Shown here: one piece after another, positions 21,446-30,099 of the stretch | Position numbering within the stretch: position 1 is the first letter of the stretch | Layout of the letters: each line of letters begins with the position of its first letter | NCBI GenBank assembly: GCA_947475735.1 | Contig: CANJLQ010000003.1 | Span: forward strand, 62,001-126,000 | Origin: Caulobacteraceae bacterium | GTDB taxonomy: Bacteria > Pseudomonadota > Alphaproteobacteria > Caulobacterales > Caulobacteraceae | Direction: 5' to 3' | DNA: 64,000 nucleotides | Made by a program: the position numbers and the translations under genes | The notes under the pieces: generated by a model | Databases searched by the model: none | What the model saw: only the letters and a program-made list of their open reading frames with translations | Told to the model about the DNA's origin: nothing

Positions 21446-22651
21446 CTAGTGCCCGTGCTCGGCTTCGCCCTTGGCCATCTCGGCCTTGAGCAGGAAGGCG
21501 TTGGCGGAGGCGACGCGTTCGGAGCCGGTCAGTCCCCGCAGGATCTCGGTGCGGCCTGCGGCCTGACGGCCCGCCAGTACCTGCACGGCCTGGAAGCCGC
21601 CCTCGACCTGAACGAAGACGACGGTGTTCCCGTCGACCGTTTGAACCGCCTCCGTGGGAACGGTCATCCCGCCGGCAGCCTGGCCGGTCACGACCGCGCC
21701 GGTGACGGCCGACCCGGCCGGCGGCAGGGTCGCGCCGGAAGGCCGGGCGCGGATCACGGTCGCACCGCTCTCGCTGAGACCGGCGTCGGCCGCGACACCG
21801 GTGACGACGGCGTCGAACTCCCCGTTCGGGCCGGTGACGCGCATGGGCGAGCCCGCGCGGACATTGGCCGCCAGGGCCGGCGGCGCGTTGAAGACCATTT
21901 CGACCCGGGCCGGGTTGCTGACCTCAGCCACCACGCCGCCCTGGGCGACGAAGCCGCCCGGTCCGACCTGAACGCTGCTGACCACACCGGAGATCGGGCT
22001 GGTCACGCTCAGCCGTCCCGAGGCGTTCGGCGATCCTGCGGCCGCGGAACGGGCGCGGGCGGCGCGGGTCTGCGCCTCTGCACTCAGGAACTGGGCGCGT
22101 GACGCTTCGACTTCCTGACGCGCGACGATGCCCTGATCCGACAGGCTGCGATTGCGCTCATAGGCCTGACGGGCCGCCTCGGCGGAAGCTCCGGCTGCAT
22201 CGGCCTCGGCGCGGAAGGTCGCCGCCTCGCCGCTGACGAGGCTGACGAGCGGCTGGCCCGCCCGGACCGACTGGCCCGGGGCGACGAGGACCCGCTCGAC
22301 GCGCCCGCCGACGGCAGCGGCGACGGCGGCGCGGGAATCGACCATCGGCTCGACGCGACCGGCCAGACGGGTTTCGCCCCCGCCACCGCCGCCAACGCCG
22401 ACGATCGTGATGCCCGCTGCCTGGATTTCTGCGGCGGTCAGTTCGACCCGCCCCTCGGTCTCGGTCTCGGCGGCCTCGCCCTCGGTATGTCCGCCCTCCT
22501 CTTCGGCATGGCCGGCCTCGCCTTCAGCGGCCGGCGGCGCAGCCGGTTCGGCGGACCGGGTAGCGAACCAGAGGCCGCCGCCTCCGAGTACGACCAAGGC
22601 GGCGACGCCGCCGATCAGCAGTGTCTTGTTGGATGTGCCTTTGCGCATCAC
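21446..22651 (-). CDS. czcB: Periplasmic adaptor of heavy-metal RND pump 2 (CzcB-like)
   Basis: A 401-residue membrane fusion protein with an N-terminal anchor helix (TLLIGGVAALVVLGGGGLWF) followed by an Ala/Glu/His-rich linker. A barrel-sandwich domain comes next (GGRVERVLVAPGQSVRAGQP; later ISGVVSSVQVGPGGFVAQGG), with a helical hairpin and a beta-barrel. The C-terminus ends EAEHGH, a small metal-binding tail. Unlike CzcB1 it has a membrane helix rather than a lipobox. It overlaps czcC2 by 4 bases and lies 9 bases before czcA2. Confidence 0.88.
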   Translation of the reverse strand: MMRKGTSNKTLLIGGVAALVVLGGGGLWFATRSAEPAAPPAAEGEAGHAEEEGGHTEGEAAETETEGRVELTAAEIQAAGITIVGVGGGGGGETRLAGRVEPMVDSRAAVAAAVGGRVERVLVAPGQSVRAGQPLVSLVSGEAATFRAEADAAGASAEAARQAYERNRSLSDQGIVARQEVEASRAQFLSAEAQTRAARARSAAAGSPNASGRLSVTSPISGVVSSVQVGPGGFVAQGGVVAEVSNPARVEMVFNAPPALAANVRAGSPMRVTGPNGEFDAVVTGVAADAGLSESGATVIRARPSGATLPPAGSAVTGAVVTGQAAGGMTVPTEAVQTVDGNTVVFVQVEGGFQAVQVLAGRQAAGRTEILRGLTGSERVASANAFLLKAEMAKGEAEHGH

Positions 22652-23901
22652 TGGGCTCCTTCGAAGGGGGCGCGGCCGTTGAGGCGCGCGAGATCGATCT
22701 CGGCGCGGACACGCGCGAGACGCGCGTCCACGGCGGCGGACCGGGCGTTGACGAGGGCTGTGCGGGTGACCCGCAGTTCGACCTGGGAGATCCGGCCGGA
22801 CTCGAAGCCGATCCGCGACAGGCGGTAGGCTTCCTCGGCGGCGGTGACGCCGGCGTCGGCGGCGTTGACGCGGCTGACGGAGGCCGCGAGGCGGGCGACC
22901 GCAGCGGCGCGATCCGCCTGGGCCTCCTGCCGTGCGCTCATCAGCCGGGCGTCGGCCGCGCGAAATTCGGCCTGGGCCGCCTCGATGTTCCCCCGGTTCC
23001 GGTCGAACAGCGGCAACGGCATGCTGATCCCGAAGGTCAGGGCCGTCGCGTCCTCCGCCTCGAAGCGGCGGATGCCGATGCTGGCGTTGATGTCCGGGCG
23101 GGCCTGAACCCGTTGAACATCGATGCGCCGTTCGGCTGCGGACCGCTGCGCCTCGGCCACGCGGACCGTAGGAGCGTCATCGATCACGGAGCCGATCGTC
23201 GCGGGCGTCTCGTCCAGGAGACTGTCGTCGATCCGGGTCACGGCGACCGGGGTCATGGCGACCGCGGTCAGGCGCGCGTAGGCGGCGTCGCGCTCAGCGA
23301 CGGCCTCATCCCGCGTAGCGCGGGCCGAGGCGGCCTCGGCCTCGCCCTGGATGCCGCGCAGCAGGGGCTCGCGTCCCTCCTCCACCAGCGTCAGGGCGGC
23401 GCGGGCGTCCGCGACCGTGAGGGTCAGGGTTTCCTCGGCGAGGGTCGCGCGCCTCTGCGCCGCTTCCGCCTCGGCGTAGACGAGGGCGAGACGGCCGGCG
23501 GCGTCGACCACGGCGAGATCCCGCTGCAGCCCGACCGCACCGGCCTCGGCGCGGGCGGCGGCGATACGCGTCGAACGACGCCCCCACAGCTCGAGATCCT
23601 GGCTCAGCGCCAAGGTCATGTCCGCGTTGTTCAGGCCTGAATAGGGACCTGAGCCGTAGGCGTTCTCGACATCGAAGCCGAGGACGGGGTTGGGCCGCAC
23701 CCGCGCCTGACGGACACGGGCCTCGGCGGCGTCATAGTTGGCGCCGGCTTCGAGTGTCGCCGGAGCGTCCCCGAGCTGGGCGAGGAGTTGGGCATAGGTC
23801 GGGGCCGGGTCAGCCCATACGGGACTGGCCAGGCTCGCCGCGATCGCGGCGAGGGCGCAGCCGACCGCGTAACGCGGCCGCCTGCGAGATGTGGGAGACA
23901 T
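22648..23901 (-). CDS. czcC: Outer membrane factor of heavy-metal RND pump 2 (CzcC-like)
   Basis: A 417-residue TolC-family protein with a signal peptide (AVGCALAAIAASLASPVWA) and two repeats of the efflux-channel fold (RVRQARVRPNPVLGFDVENA; second half with MPLPLFDRNRGNIEAAQAEF, key motif LFDRNRG). It supplies the outer-membrane exit for the adaptor and RND genes downstream. Length and layout are normal. It follows the CzcI-like gene after 56 bases and overlaps czcB2 by 4 bases. Confidence 0.88.
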   Translation of the reverse strand: MSPTSRRRPRYAVGCALAAIAASLASPVWADPAPTYAQLLAQLGDAPATLEAGANYDAAEARVRQARVRPNPVLGFDVENAYGSGPYSGLNNADMTLALSQDLELWGRRSTRIAAARAEAGAVGLQRDLAVVDAAGRLALVYAEAEAAQRRATLAEETLTLTVADARAALTLVEEGREPLLRGIQGEAEAASARATRDEAVAERDAAYARLTAVAMTPVAVTRIDDSLLDETPATIGSVIDDAPTVRVAEAQRSAAERRIDVQRVQARPDINASIGIRRFEAEDATALTFGISMPLPLFDRNRGNIEAAQAEFRAADARLMSARQEAQADRAAAVARLAASVSRVNAADAGVTAAEEAYRLSRIGFESGRISQVELRVTRTALVNARSAAVDARLARVRAEIDLARLNGRAPFEGAQ

Positions 23902-23957
23902 GATTCATTTCCAGAGTTTCTGAGGACGAAGAGGCGCGCGGAGGCGCAGGTCTTCGG

Positions 23958-24302
23958 TCAGACTCTGGGGGGGCGCTTCAGGCCGTCGGGCGTGATGGAC
24001 GCCCGGAAGTCGTCGTGACGGCCGCTCTGCAACGGCGGTTCTCCGAACGCGGGTGCGATCGAGTCGACGCCGTTGGTGCGGGCGGTTGTCGTGTGGTGGC
24101 AGTGACCGTGCGAGCAGACGCCGTGACCGGCGCCCTTTCCACTGTGGTCGCCATCGCCCTGGTCATGATCGACCGCAGCATGAGCCGCGGGAGGTTCGGG
24201 CAGGCAGGTGGCGGCGTCGACGGCAGGCGCGAAGAAGAAGGCGGCGAAGACGATGGTCGCCGCCACGATCAGTTTCGCCCATGTCGTCATCGACCAGGTC
24301 AT
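23958..24302 (-). CDS. CzcI/CopL-like small His/Cys-rich exported protein
   Basis: The frame is open to 24338, but an ATG at 24302 (or 24290) places a normal signal peptide at the N-terminus (WAKLIVAATIVFAAFFFAPA). The mature part has one early Cys (TCLPEPP), a DHDQGDGDHSGKGAGHG stretch, a CSHGHCHH cluster and a C-terminal KRPPRV. It is the counterpart of the His-rich protein at 1457-1885 and precedes the czcCBA2 genes. Such proteins are thought to bind metal in the periplasm and tune the pump. Which ATG is used is uncertain. Confidence 0.65.
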   Translation of the reverse strand: MTWSMTTWAKLIVAATIVFAAFFFAPAVDAATCLPEPPAAHAAVDHDQGDGDHSGKGAGHGVCSHGHCHHTTTARTNGVDSIAPAFGEPPLQSGRHDDFRASITPDGLKRPPRV

Positions 24303-24342
24303 CTCGCGCTCGTTACTTCCGTTCCCGACATCAGGCAATGCG

Positions 24343-25011
24343 TTACAAAGTCCGCGCCGCAGACGTTGCTGCGCGGCTCTCCGCTCTTGCCTGTAACAGG
24401 ATAGAGATCGCGGATTGCAGGAAGACCCCGCCCAACAGAAGGCCAGCCAGCAGGTCCGGCCACCGGGATCCGGTCAGCCAGACCAGCCCGCCGGCCGCGG
24501 CGACGCCGAGGCTGTGGATGAGGTCGTTCCGGGTGCAGAGCCAGACGGAGCGGACGTTGGCGTCGCCCTCGCGGAAGCGCACGAGTAGCAGGGCCGCAAC
24601 CAGATTGGCTGCGAAACCGACCAGTCCAAGACCGGTGATGACGGCGCCTTCGGGCGGCTGGCCGGTGACGGCTCTCCAGACGGCGTAGCCGAGAATGGTC
24701 ACGGCCATCACGAGGAGGCTCGCGCTCTTGAAGACTGCGGCGCCGGAGCGCACCCGCACGGACTTTCCGATGGCCCAGAGGCTGATGGCGTAGGTGGCGC
24801 TGTCGGCCAGGAAGTCCATCGCATTGGCGGCGAGCGCCGCCGATCCCTGCATGAGACCGCCCGCGGCGACCGCGAAGAACCCACCCAGATTAAGGGCGAT
24901 GACGGCCACAAGCACGCGCCGATAGGCGGGCGAGGCCCCGTCGAACCGGACCTGGTGGCCGCAGCAGCCTCGGGACGGAGCGCAGGATTCTGTCGGAGCG
25001 GGCGTCGTCAT
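24343..25011 (-). CDS. Short CDF-like cation transporter without C-terminal domain (2)
   Basis: About 222 residues from ATG 25011, which has GAAGGG 7-8 bases upstream. A start at 25026 is also open. The N-terminus carries a Cys-rich motif (ESCAPSRGCCGHQ), likely a metal-binding handle. Six helices follow, with NAMDFLADSATY and TRNDLIHSLGV as the CDF metal-site positions and no C-terminal domain. It is the first gene of the long minus-strand operon and lies directly behind the MerR-type operator, so it should be the most strongly metal-induced gene. The substrate is probably Cd/Zn/Pb, judged from the regulator. Confidence 0.75.
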   Translation of the reverse strand: MTTPAPTESCAPSRGCCGHQVRFDGASPAYRRVLVAVIALNLGGFFAVAAGGLMQGSAALAANAMDFLADSATYAISLWAIGKSVRVRSGAAVFKSASLLVMAVTILGYAVWRAVTGQPPEGAVITGLGLVGFAANLVAALLLVRFREGDANVRSVWLCTRNDLIHSLGVAAAGGLVWLTGSRWPDLLAGLLLGGVFLQSAISILLQARAESRAATSAARTL

Positions 25012-25026
25012 GCACCCTTCATGCAT

Positions 25027-25043
25027 CCTCTAGCCACTAGAGG
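25027..25043 (-). promoter_or_regulatory. MerR-family operator at the head of the czc2 operon
   Basis: CCTCTAG-CCA-CTAGAGG is a perfect 7-3-7 inverted repeat in the 53-base gap between the transporter gene (minus) and the merR-type gene (plus). It resembles the dyads bound by CadR/PbrR/ZntR between -35 and -10 elements with a stretched spacer. Control of both divergent transcripts is likely. Confidence 0.7.
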
Positions 25044-25064
25044 ATCAAGCCCTATATTTCGCGC

Positions 25065-25529
25065 ATGGCCAGAGACCCATCCCTTCCCCCGCTCCGGACG
25101 ATCGGTCGCCTTTCGGCCGAGACCGGCGTGAAGATTCCGACGATCCGGTTCTACGAGAAGATCGGCCTGCTGGCGGAGCCGCCCCGCACTGCGAGCGACC
25201 GGCGCCTCTACGACGGCGCTGCGACGCGGCGGCTGGCCTTCATTCGCCATGCGCGGCAGCTGGGGTTCGAGATCGACGACATCCGCGCCCTTCTGGCGCT
25301 GTCCGACGAACCCGACCGGCCCTGCACGGAGGTCAACCGGATCGCCGAGCGCCAGCTTGCGGCGGTTGAGGCTCGCATCGCCGGGCTTCAGGCGCTGCAC
25401 GCCGAACTCGCCCGGATTCAGGCGGCGAGTTGCTCGGGTGGGAGGATTTCCGATTGCCGGGTGATCGAGGCGCTTGGAAACCACACGCACTGCGATGGTC
25501 ACCACACTCGTTATTCGGCGCGCGATTAG
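25065..25529 (+). CDS. MerR-family metal-responsive activator (CadR/PbrR/ZntR-like)
   Basis: A 154-residue MerR protein. The winged-helix DNA-binding part is clear (IGRLSAETGVKIPTIRFYEK, YxxxG next, then RRLYDG and FIRHARQLGFEIDDIRALL). A dimerisation helix follows. Metal-site cysteines appear at RPCTEVN and at CSGGRISDC, plus a His/Cys tail (NHTHCDGHH), the set expected for Cd(II)/Pb(II)/Zn(II) sensors rather than Cu(I) CueR or Hg(II) MerR. It is divergent from the 12-gene metal operon with a MerR-type dyad between, so it should activate that operon when metal is present. Confidence 0.88.
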   Translation: MARDPSLPPLRTIGRLSAETGVKIPTIRFYEKIGLLAEPPRTASDRRLYDGAATRRLAFIRHARQLGFEIDDIRALLALSDEPDRPCTEVNRIAERQLAAVEARIAGLQALHAELARIQAASCSGGRISDCRVIEALGNHTHCDGHHTRYSARD

Positions 25530-25542
25530 CCGGGCGCCGGCT
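25528..25542. terminator. Short hairpin between convergent genes
   Basis: AGCCGG-GCG-CCGGCT can form a GC-rich six-pair stem between the end of the MerR gene and the end of the ATPase gene. There is no T run, so the terminator call is weak. Confidence 0.25.
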
Positions 25543-25550
25543 GCCGCCCT

Positions 25551-27503
25551 CTATTTGCCCCGGTAATAACGGATAAGCGGCTCGTGCTGGGTGCTGTCGG
25601 GCTGCATGTGCCGGCTGCGAATATCCAGTCCCAGCGCCGGATCAGGGGGTAGGTACTCCTTATCGATCAGGATGATCTGGGTCTCGGACAGCTCCCCGGC
25701 CTTCAAAGCGTAGACCATCCGATAGAAGCCTTCGAACTGCGCCCTGTTCTCTCGTTCACTGATGTTCTTCATCGGGGAGTCGATGATCAGAAGCTCCGGC
25801 AGGGGCGCGTCGAGCAGGGCCGCGATCCGGTGGACGGCTATGGCGAAGCAGCATTTGAACAGGGTCTTCTTCCCGCCGCTGCTCATTGAGGTGAAGGTCG
25901 AGGCCGTCAGATCGGAAGGGTCGCTACTGAAGACGGCGGGGTAGAAGGTCGGCGGCTCCAGGGCGACGCGGTCGTCGCGCTGGATGCCCGGCACGCCGGA
26001 CTGGACTAGGGCGTCGAGGAAATAGTCGCCGAGTCTGGTCAGACTGGTCCGGTCGGCTTCGGCCGACGTGCGGGCGTCCTTCAGGGCCTCCTTCAGCGCG
26101 AGTTCCAGCGCGATGATCTGGGCAAGCGCGTCGCGCTGTTGCTGCAGGAGGTCGGGAAGCCGCAGCAGCCAGGCGAGGCTCTGTAGTTCGGCCTCGAGCG
26201 CCGCGCGCTCGCGCTCCTTCAACAGGACTGTCGACAGGAACGCCGAGTCCGCTTCCTCGCTCGCGCGGTTGCGGGCGGTTTCAAGGGACGCCTTCCGGTC
26301 CAGCGCGCGCTCCCGCCGCAGTCGGATACGGGTGAGACTGCGGTCGATCTCTTCGATCGCGCTGTCGAGGTCCGCCCGGCGCGAGGCGATGTCCAGTTCC
26401 AGAGCGGCCTGCTCCGCCGCGTCGGTCAGTTCGAGCCTGTCGTCCTGGCCGCAGACCTCGCAACAACGAGCCGGGCGCGCCGGAAGGCTCTGGGTGCATC
26501 GGGGGCAGTCCGCAAACCCGACGTCGCCGAGGATTTCCCGCGCCACGGCAGAGCGCCGGAACTTCAGGCCGAGGGTCTCGATCTCGTTTCGATGGCGCAC
26601 ATGTCGTTCGCGCGCGGCGAGCAGTTCATCGGCCGCGACGTCGAGGCGGGCGATGCCAGCGCCGAGACGGCGGGTCCGGCGTGCGAGGATATCGACGGCA
26701 TGCTCGGTCTGGCCGACCCGCTTCAGCTCCCGCAGGGCCACGATGCTGGCCTCCGCTTCGGCCAGGGCCGCCTTCAGGGACGCTTCGCGCTCGGCGATCT
26801 GCGCTTCGGAGCCGGCGCCCACTTCGTCGAGGGTTCGGGTCAGGCTTTCGATGGCGGAGGCGCGGGCCGTGCGGTTGGCGCGCAGCTGGTCCAGTTCGGC
26901 CTCGAGATCGGCGACCCGTTCGTCGTGATATCCGATGACGTACCGGATCACGTCGCGGCTCTTCAGGCGCAGGTAGAACTCGGCGTCCTCTTCCAGATGG
27001 AAGAAGGCGCTGTCGATGTTGTCCTGATCCAGATAGCAGTACCAGAGCAGGTCCCTGACGGAGAGACGGACCGTCTTGCTGTCGTCCTTCAGCTTGCTCT
27101 TGCGAACGCGCGGCGGCTGGACGCCGGACAGCCAGAAGATGAGGTCCGACAGGGTCTCGACGCCGGTAAGGGGGATCAGCTCCCCGGCAGCGGCCCTGGC
27201 CGGCACGATCACCGACTGGACCTCGTCCCCGACGGTCCATGAGGCGAAGACATTGGCCCCGTCGCGCTGCCGCTCGATCGTGAGCGTGCTCCGCTCAAGC
27301 TCCACAGTGAGCGTCGCGGATACGAATTCGGCCTGCAGGGCCGGTGACAGCTGGATGCCGCCGCCGAGGCAGTAGTCTATCAGCCGGGCGATGCTGGACT
27401 TCCCGGCGCCCATCTGGCCCCAGAAATAGGTGATGTCCGAGAAGACGATGGTCTCGGTCGCATGCCTCAGATCGAGGCTCAGCGACTGCAGATGAAATTT
27501 CAC
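25551..27503 (-). CDS. Rad50/SMC-like ABC ATPase of an ABC-three-component-type system
   Basis: A 650-residue ATPase. Walker A is GQMGAGKSS (Lys about 35), an ABC signature-like SSGGKK lies near residue 538, and Walker B is LLIIDSP near residue 570. Between them are long charged coiled coils interrupted by a zinc-hook-like pair CPRC and CEVC at about residues 332-350. This is the Rad50/SMC layout, close to DUF3732-type ATPases of ABC-3C systems. It is the last gene of a three-gene operon and overlaps the middle gene by 4 bases. It may sense aberrant DNA or assemble on it and license the nuclease encoded first. Function is inferred from context. Confidence 0.75.
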   Translation of the reverse strand: MKFHLQSLSLDLRHATETIVFSDITYFWGQMGAGKSSIARLIDYCLGGGIQLSPALQAEFVSATLTVELERSTLTIERQRDGANVFASWTVGDEVQSVIVPARAAAGELIPLTGVETLSDLIFWLSGVQPPRVRKSKLKDDSKTVRLSVRDLLWYCYLDQDNIDSAFFHLEEDAEFYLRLKSRDVIRYVIGYHDERVADLEAELDQLRANRTARASAIESLTRTLDEVGAGSEAQIAEREASLKAALAEAEASIVALRELKRVGQTEHAVDILARRTRRLGAGIARLDVAADELLAARERHVRHRNEIETLGLKFRRSAVAREILGDVGFADCPRCTQSLPARPARCCEVCGQDDRLELTDAAEQAALELDIASRRADLDSAIEEIDRSLTRIRLRRERALDRKASLETARNRASEEADSAFLSTVLLKERERAALEAELQSLAWLLRLPDLLQQQRDALAQIIALELALKEALKDARTSAEADRTSLTRLGDYFLDALVQSGVPGIQRDDRVALEPPTFYPAVFSSDPSDLTASTFTSMSSGGKKTLFKCCFAIAVHRIAALLDAPLPELLIIDSPMKNISERENRAQFEGFYRMVYALKAGELSETQIILIDKEYLPPDPALGLDIRSRHMQPDSTQHEPLIRYYRGK

Positions 27504-28093
27504 GACTGATCACCGTCCAGGGCGGCGCCGTTTTCGGCGCCGATCTCCTGCCCCCACTTCATGCCCGTGATTTCCGGGACGATCTCGTAGACGAAGTCCT
27601 TGAGCTTCATGGCCGACATGTCTCCGACGGTCTTGACCACCAGCGTCCCTCGCTCGGCGAGGTCCGCGAACAGCGGCCGCTGCGCGAAATCGTCTGCGAC
27701 CGCACGGCCGGCGTCGGTCAGCCCAATCTCGATCTTCCGGCCGGAGAGCGACAGGGTGACGAGGCCTCGCGCCGACAGCAGACTGAGCCACCGCCTGTAG
27801 CGCCCGTCCCATGGACCGTAGCGGAAGCGGATCATCCGCGTTTCCACGGTCGTCCGTTCACGCGGCGACAGATGAACCGCGTCGGGCGATTTCCCGCGCG
27901 CGACCAGGGCCCGCTCCAGATAGACGGGGTAGCGCAGAAGGAAGTCTAGCTTGGCCAGCTTCGTGATCCCTTCCACGGGCTTGGGCGTCCTGCCGCGCTT
28001 GTCGGCGCACCTGAGCAGGACCAGCAGCCGCATCAGATGCAGGCCATCGGTGTTCTCTGCCCGGGCGGCCGCCTTCAGGACCCCGAGGCTCAT
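27500..28093 (-). CDS. Winged-helix middle component of the ABC-3C-type operon
   Basis: A 197-residue helical protein. The first part (HLMRLLVLLRCADKRG; ITKLAKLDFLLRYPVYLERA, key LDFLLRYP) and a later RFRYGPWDGRYRRWLSLL plus RKIEIGLTDAG look like a winged-helix pair. This matches the small middle components of ABC-three-component systems, which bridge the ATPase and the effector. It overlaps both neighbours by 4 bases (ATGA), implying fixed stoichiometry. No catalytic residues are evident. The family assignment is by pattern and context rather than by a search. Confidence 0.6.
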   Translation of the reverse strand: MSLGVLKAAARAENTDGLHLMRLLVLLRCADKRGRTPKPVEGITKLAKLDFLLRYPVYLERALVARGKSPDAVHLSPRERTTVETRMIRFRYGPWDGRYRRWLSLLSARGLVTLSLSGRKIEIGLTDAGRAVADDFAQRPLFADLAERGTLVVKTVGDMSAMKLKDFVYEIVPEITGMKWGQEIGAENGAALDGDQS

Positions 28094-29367
28094 GGGCGCG
28101 GCTCCTGGACGTCAAAGCGCTTGCTCCACCAGACACGGCACTCCCGCGTCAGCATGGCGGCGACGCCGACCAGCACTTCGTAGGGCTGTCCACCCGTGAG
28201 CGACCTGCGGTCGCCCTCTAGCCTGCGCAGCCTGCCGGTCACATCCGTCAGCATGGCCGGGCCGAAGGTCTCGGAGTCGTTCGCGGCGGCGTAATAGGCC
28301 TCCACGCATTCGCCGTGGACGGCCTCCTCGATCTGCTTGAGCTGTTTCTCGGCGGCGACAGGGTTGCGCGCCTGATCCTCCAGCAGGGCGTATTCCGCGG
28401 CCATCTCCTTGGCGGTCATGTAGCTCACGGCTTCGCCCAAGCCGCCCGCTTCGAGCTTCTGTTCAAGGACGCCGGCTCGCCGGGGACCGCCGGGCGTCAG
28501 TCGGGACTGGCCCTGATAGGCGAAGGCCTTCAGGGCGATCGTGGGCGGGGCGAAGACGACATCGGCGCAGACGATGCGCTTTGCGGTGATGACGGGATCC
28601 TCGTCGTCCTCGGCCAGAAGGCTGCGGGTGTGGCGTCCCGGGGCGGTGACATGCAGGGAGGCGGCGCGGTGGACCCGCGCGACCAGGTCGTCACGAAGCT
28701 CGGACAGCTGGGCGGGTGTGAGGGCGTTGCAGTCGCCCAGCCCCCCGAGATGCTCGTGGGCCAGGGTCGCGTCAAACTCCGCCCTGGACGGTCCCTTGAC
28801 CAGCTCCACCCGTCGCAGGACGTCGAACAGCCTCTGCCGGTCGGCGCCCAGGGTGGCCCCCAGTTCGTCGAAGGCCGCCAGGAAGGGTGGCGCGATGTCC
28901 GCAAGCGAGGGGCAGGCCCTCAGGTGCGCCAGCATCAGCGGAGGGCATCGGCCGCGGCGCTTCTGATCCTGGATGTCGTCGCCCACCACATCGAAGTCGG
29001 AGTTGGACACGAAGTACAGGACGCCAATCTGCGAGGGGTAGGTCGCGCACAGGTCGACGAAACGGCCGATCGACTTGACCAGGGCGGCATCGCGAAGCGT
29101 CCAGGGTCCGTTCTCCGGCGTGGACGTCTTGATCTGCCAACCGTCGAACAGGCCGTCCGGACGCTCGCACAGCAGATCCTCGTGGTGTTCGCAGTAGAGG
29201 TTCACGTAGGGGAAGGCGCCGCGCCGAACGGCGACGAGCAGAACCACCCCGTACTGGTGCTGATATCGGAAGTTGCGTTCGGCCTCATCGCCAGGGTCAC
29301 CGCTTCTCGTTTCATCGAGACGCGGCTCCTCCAGGCCATCCGCCCCATCGCCATCAAGATCAATCAC
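28090..29367 (-). CDS. Cap4/DUF4297-like nuclease effector of the ABC-3C-type operon
   Basis: A 425-residue protein starting at GTG 29367. After an acidic lead, residues 32-100 show a PD-(D/E)xK-like nuclease core: E60, E63-D64 (CEHHEDLL) and the Q78-x-K80 motif (DGWQIKTS). This is the pattern of DUF4297/Cap4 endonucleases that cut double-stranded DNA in defence systems. The remaining 300 residues are helical and unrecognised, possibly a sensing or ATPase-docking region. It is the first gene of the operon and overlaps the middle component by 4 bases. The nuclease call is inferred from a short motif. Confidence 0.6.
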   Translation of the reverse strand: MIDLDGDGADGLEEPRLDETRSGDPGDEAERNFRYQHQYGVVLLVAVRRGAFPYVNLYCEHHEDLLCERPDGLFDGWQIKTSTPENGPWTLRDAALVKSIGRFVDLCATYPSQIGVLYFVSNSDFDVVGDDIQDQKRRGRCPPLMLAHLRACPSLADIAPPFLAAFDELGATLGADRQRLFDVLRRVELVKGPSRAEFDATLAHEHLGGLGDCNALTPAQLSELRDDLVARVHRAASLHVTAPGRHTRSLLAEDDEDPVITAKRIVCADVVFAPPTIALKAFAYQGQSRLTPGGPRRAGVLEQKLEAGGLGEAVSYMTAKEMAAEYALLEDQARNPVAAEKQLKQIEEAVHGECVEAYYAAANDSETFGPAMLTDVTGRLRRLEGDRRSLTGGQPYEVLVGVAAMLTRECRVWWSKRFDVQEPRP

Positions 29368-29483
29368 CTGCGGCCGCCCCTCCGCGAGCCCCCGTCGCCG
29401 TCCCCGGAACCGGCGACGCTACGCTGCGAGCCGAACCTGATCAACCGACACGACCTTGACGGGAAGAAATTCGCGCCCGGCGC

Positions 29484-29885
29484 TCACGGACGAAGGATCT
29501 GCGTCCTCCCGCCCCAGAACGCCACCGCGTCGGGCGTCTGATTGTCCGAAGGAATGACGGGCCCTTGGAAAACGCCGCTGGCTGTCTCGTAGAGCTGTGT
29601 CGCAACCCCTTTCATCCGATGGGCCTCATTGACCGTGATGGTATCGCACCGGACCGCATCGGCGTCGGCGGCGAAGGTCGCTTGTGCGACGAAACCGCCC
29701 TGCCACGTCGAGACGTCGAACCAGATCGCCCCGAAGCTCTTGGGCACCTCGATCGACCCTTCGGGGAAACGCTCCCCGATACGCGGGTCTTCGGGCGGCC
29801 CCGGCGGAAGACACCACATCACCACCCGATAGGGCTCGGCCGGATCGTCGATTTCGTACATCTCGAGTTTCGTGATCGGCTTCAC
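29484..29885 (-). CDS. Hypothetical protein, possibly GNAT-like
   Basis: About 133 residues if started at GTG 29885 (VKPITKLEMYEIDD). Upstream codons are open but look non-coding and run into a dispersed repeat. The C-terminal half (TITVNEAHRMKGVATQLYET, then a GPVIPSDNQTPDAVAFWGGR-like end, key SDNQTPDAVAFW) recalls the acetyl-CoA loop region of GNAT enzymes: a beta strand, an R/K-x-x-G/A turn and a helix. The similarity is weak. It stands between the ABC-3C-type operon and the ParB remnant and has the same orientation. No function is assigned. Confidence 0.5.
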   Translation of the reverse strand: MKPITKLEMYEIDDPAEPYRVVMWCLPPGPPEDPRIGERFPEGSIEVPKSFGAIWFDVSTWQGGFVAQATFAADADAVRCDTITVNEAHRMKGVATQLYETASGVFQGPVIPSDNQTPDAVAFWGGRTQILRP

Positions 29886-29969
29886 GCGCTTCTCCTGGAC
29901 CCGGACATCGGCCCGCCGACCACTTTCGACTTGTCCGGGCGCCACACCGCAGAGGATAAGCACCGTTGG

Positions 29970-30079
29970 CGGGTTCCGGAACGTATAGGCGCTGATCCTG
30001 AGCCAGGGGACGCATCGCGTCGGCGGCGATCAGGGCTGAAACCCCCGGCTTCCGTACAGAAGTTCCAGACCCGCCCCCT
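29970..30079 (+). repeat. Dispersed repeat, copy 1
   Basis: About 110 bases beginning GGGTTCCGGAACG and ending CAGAAGTTCCAGACCCGCCCCC, which align along their length with 33096-33206. Agreement is roughly three quarters by eye, with small indels. This copy lies between a hypothetical gene and the 3' end of the parB-like gene. It contains no convincing ORF. Confidence 0.65.
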
Positions 30080-30099
30080 ACTCTTCGTTGCACCAAACC

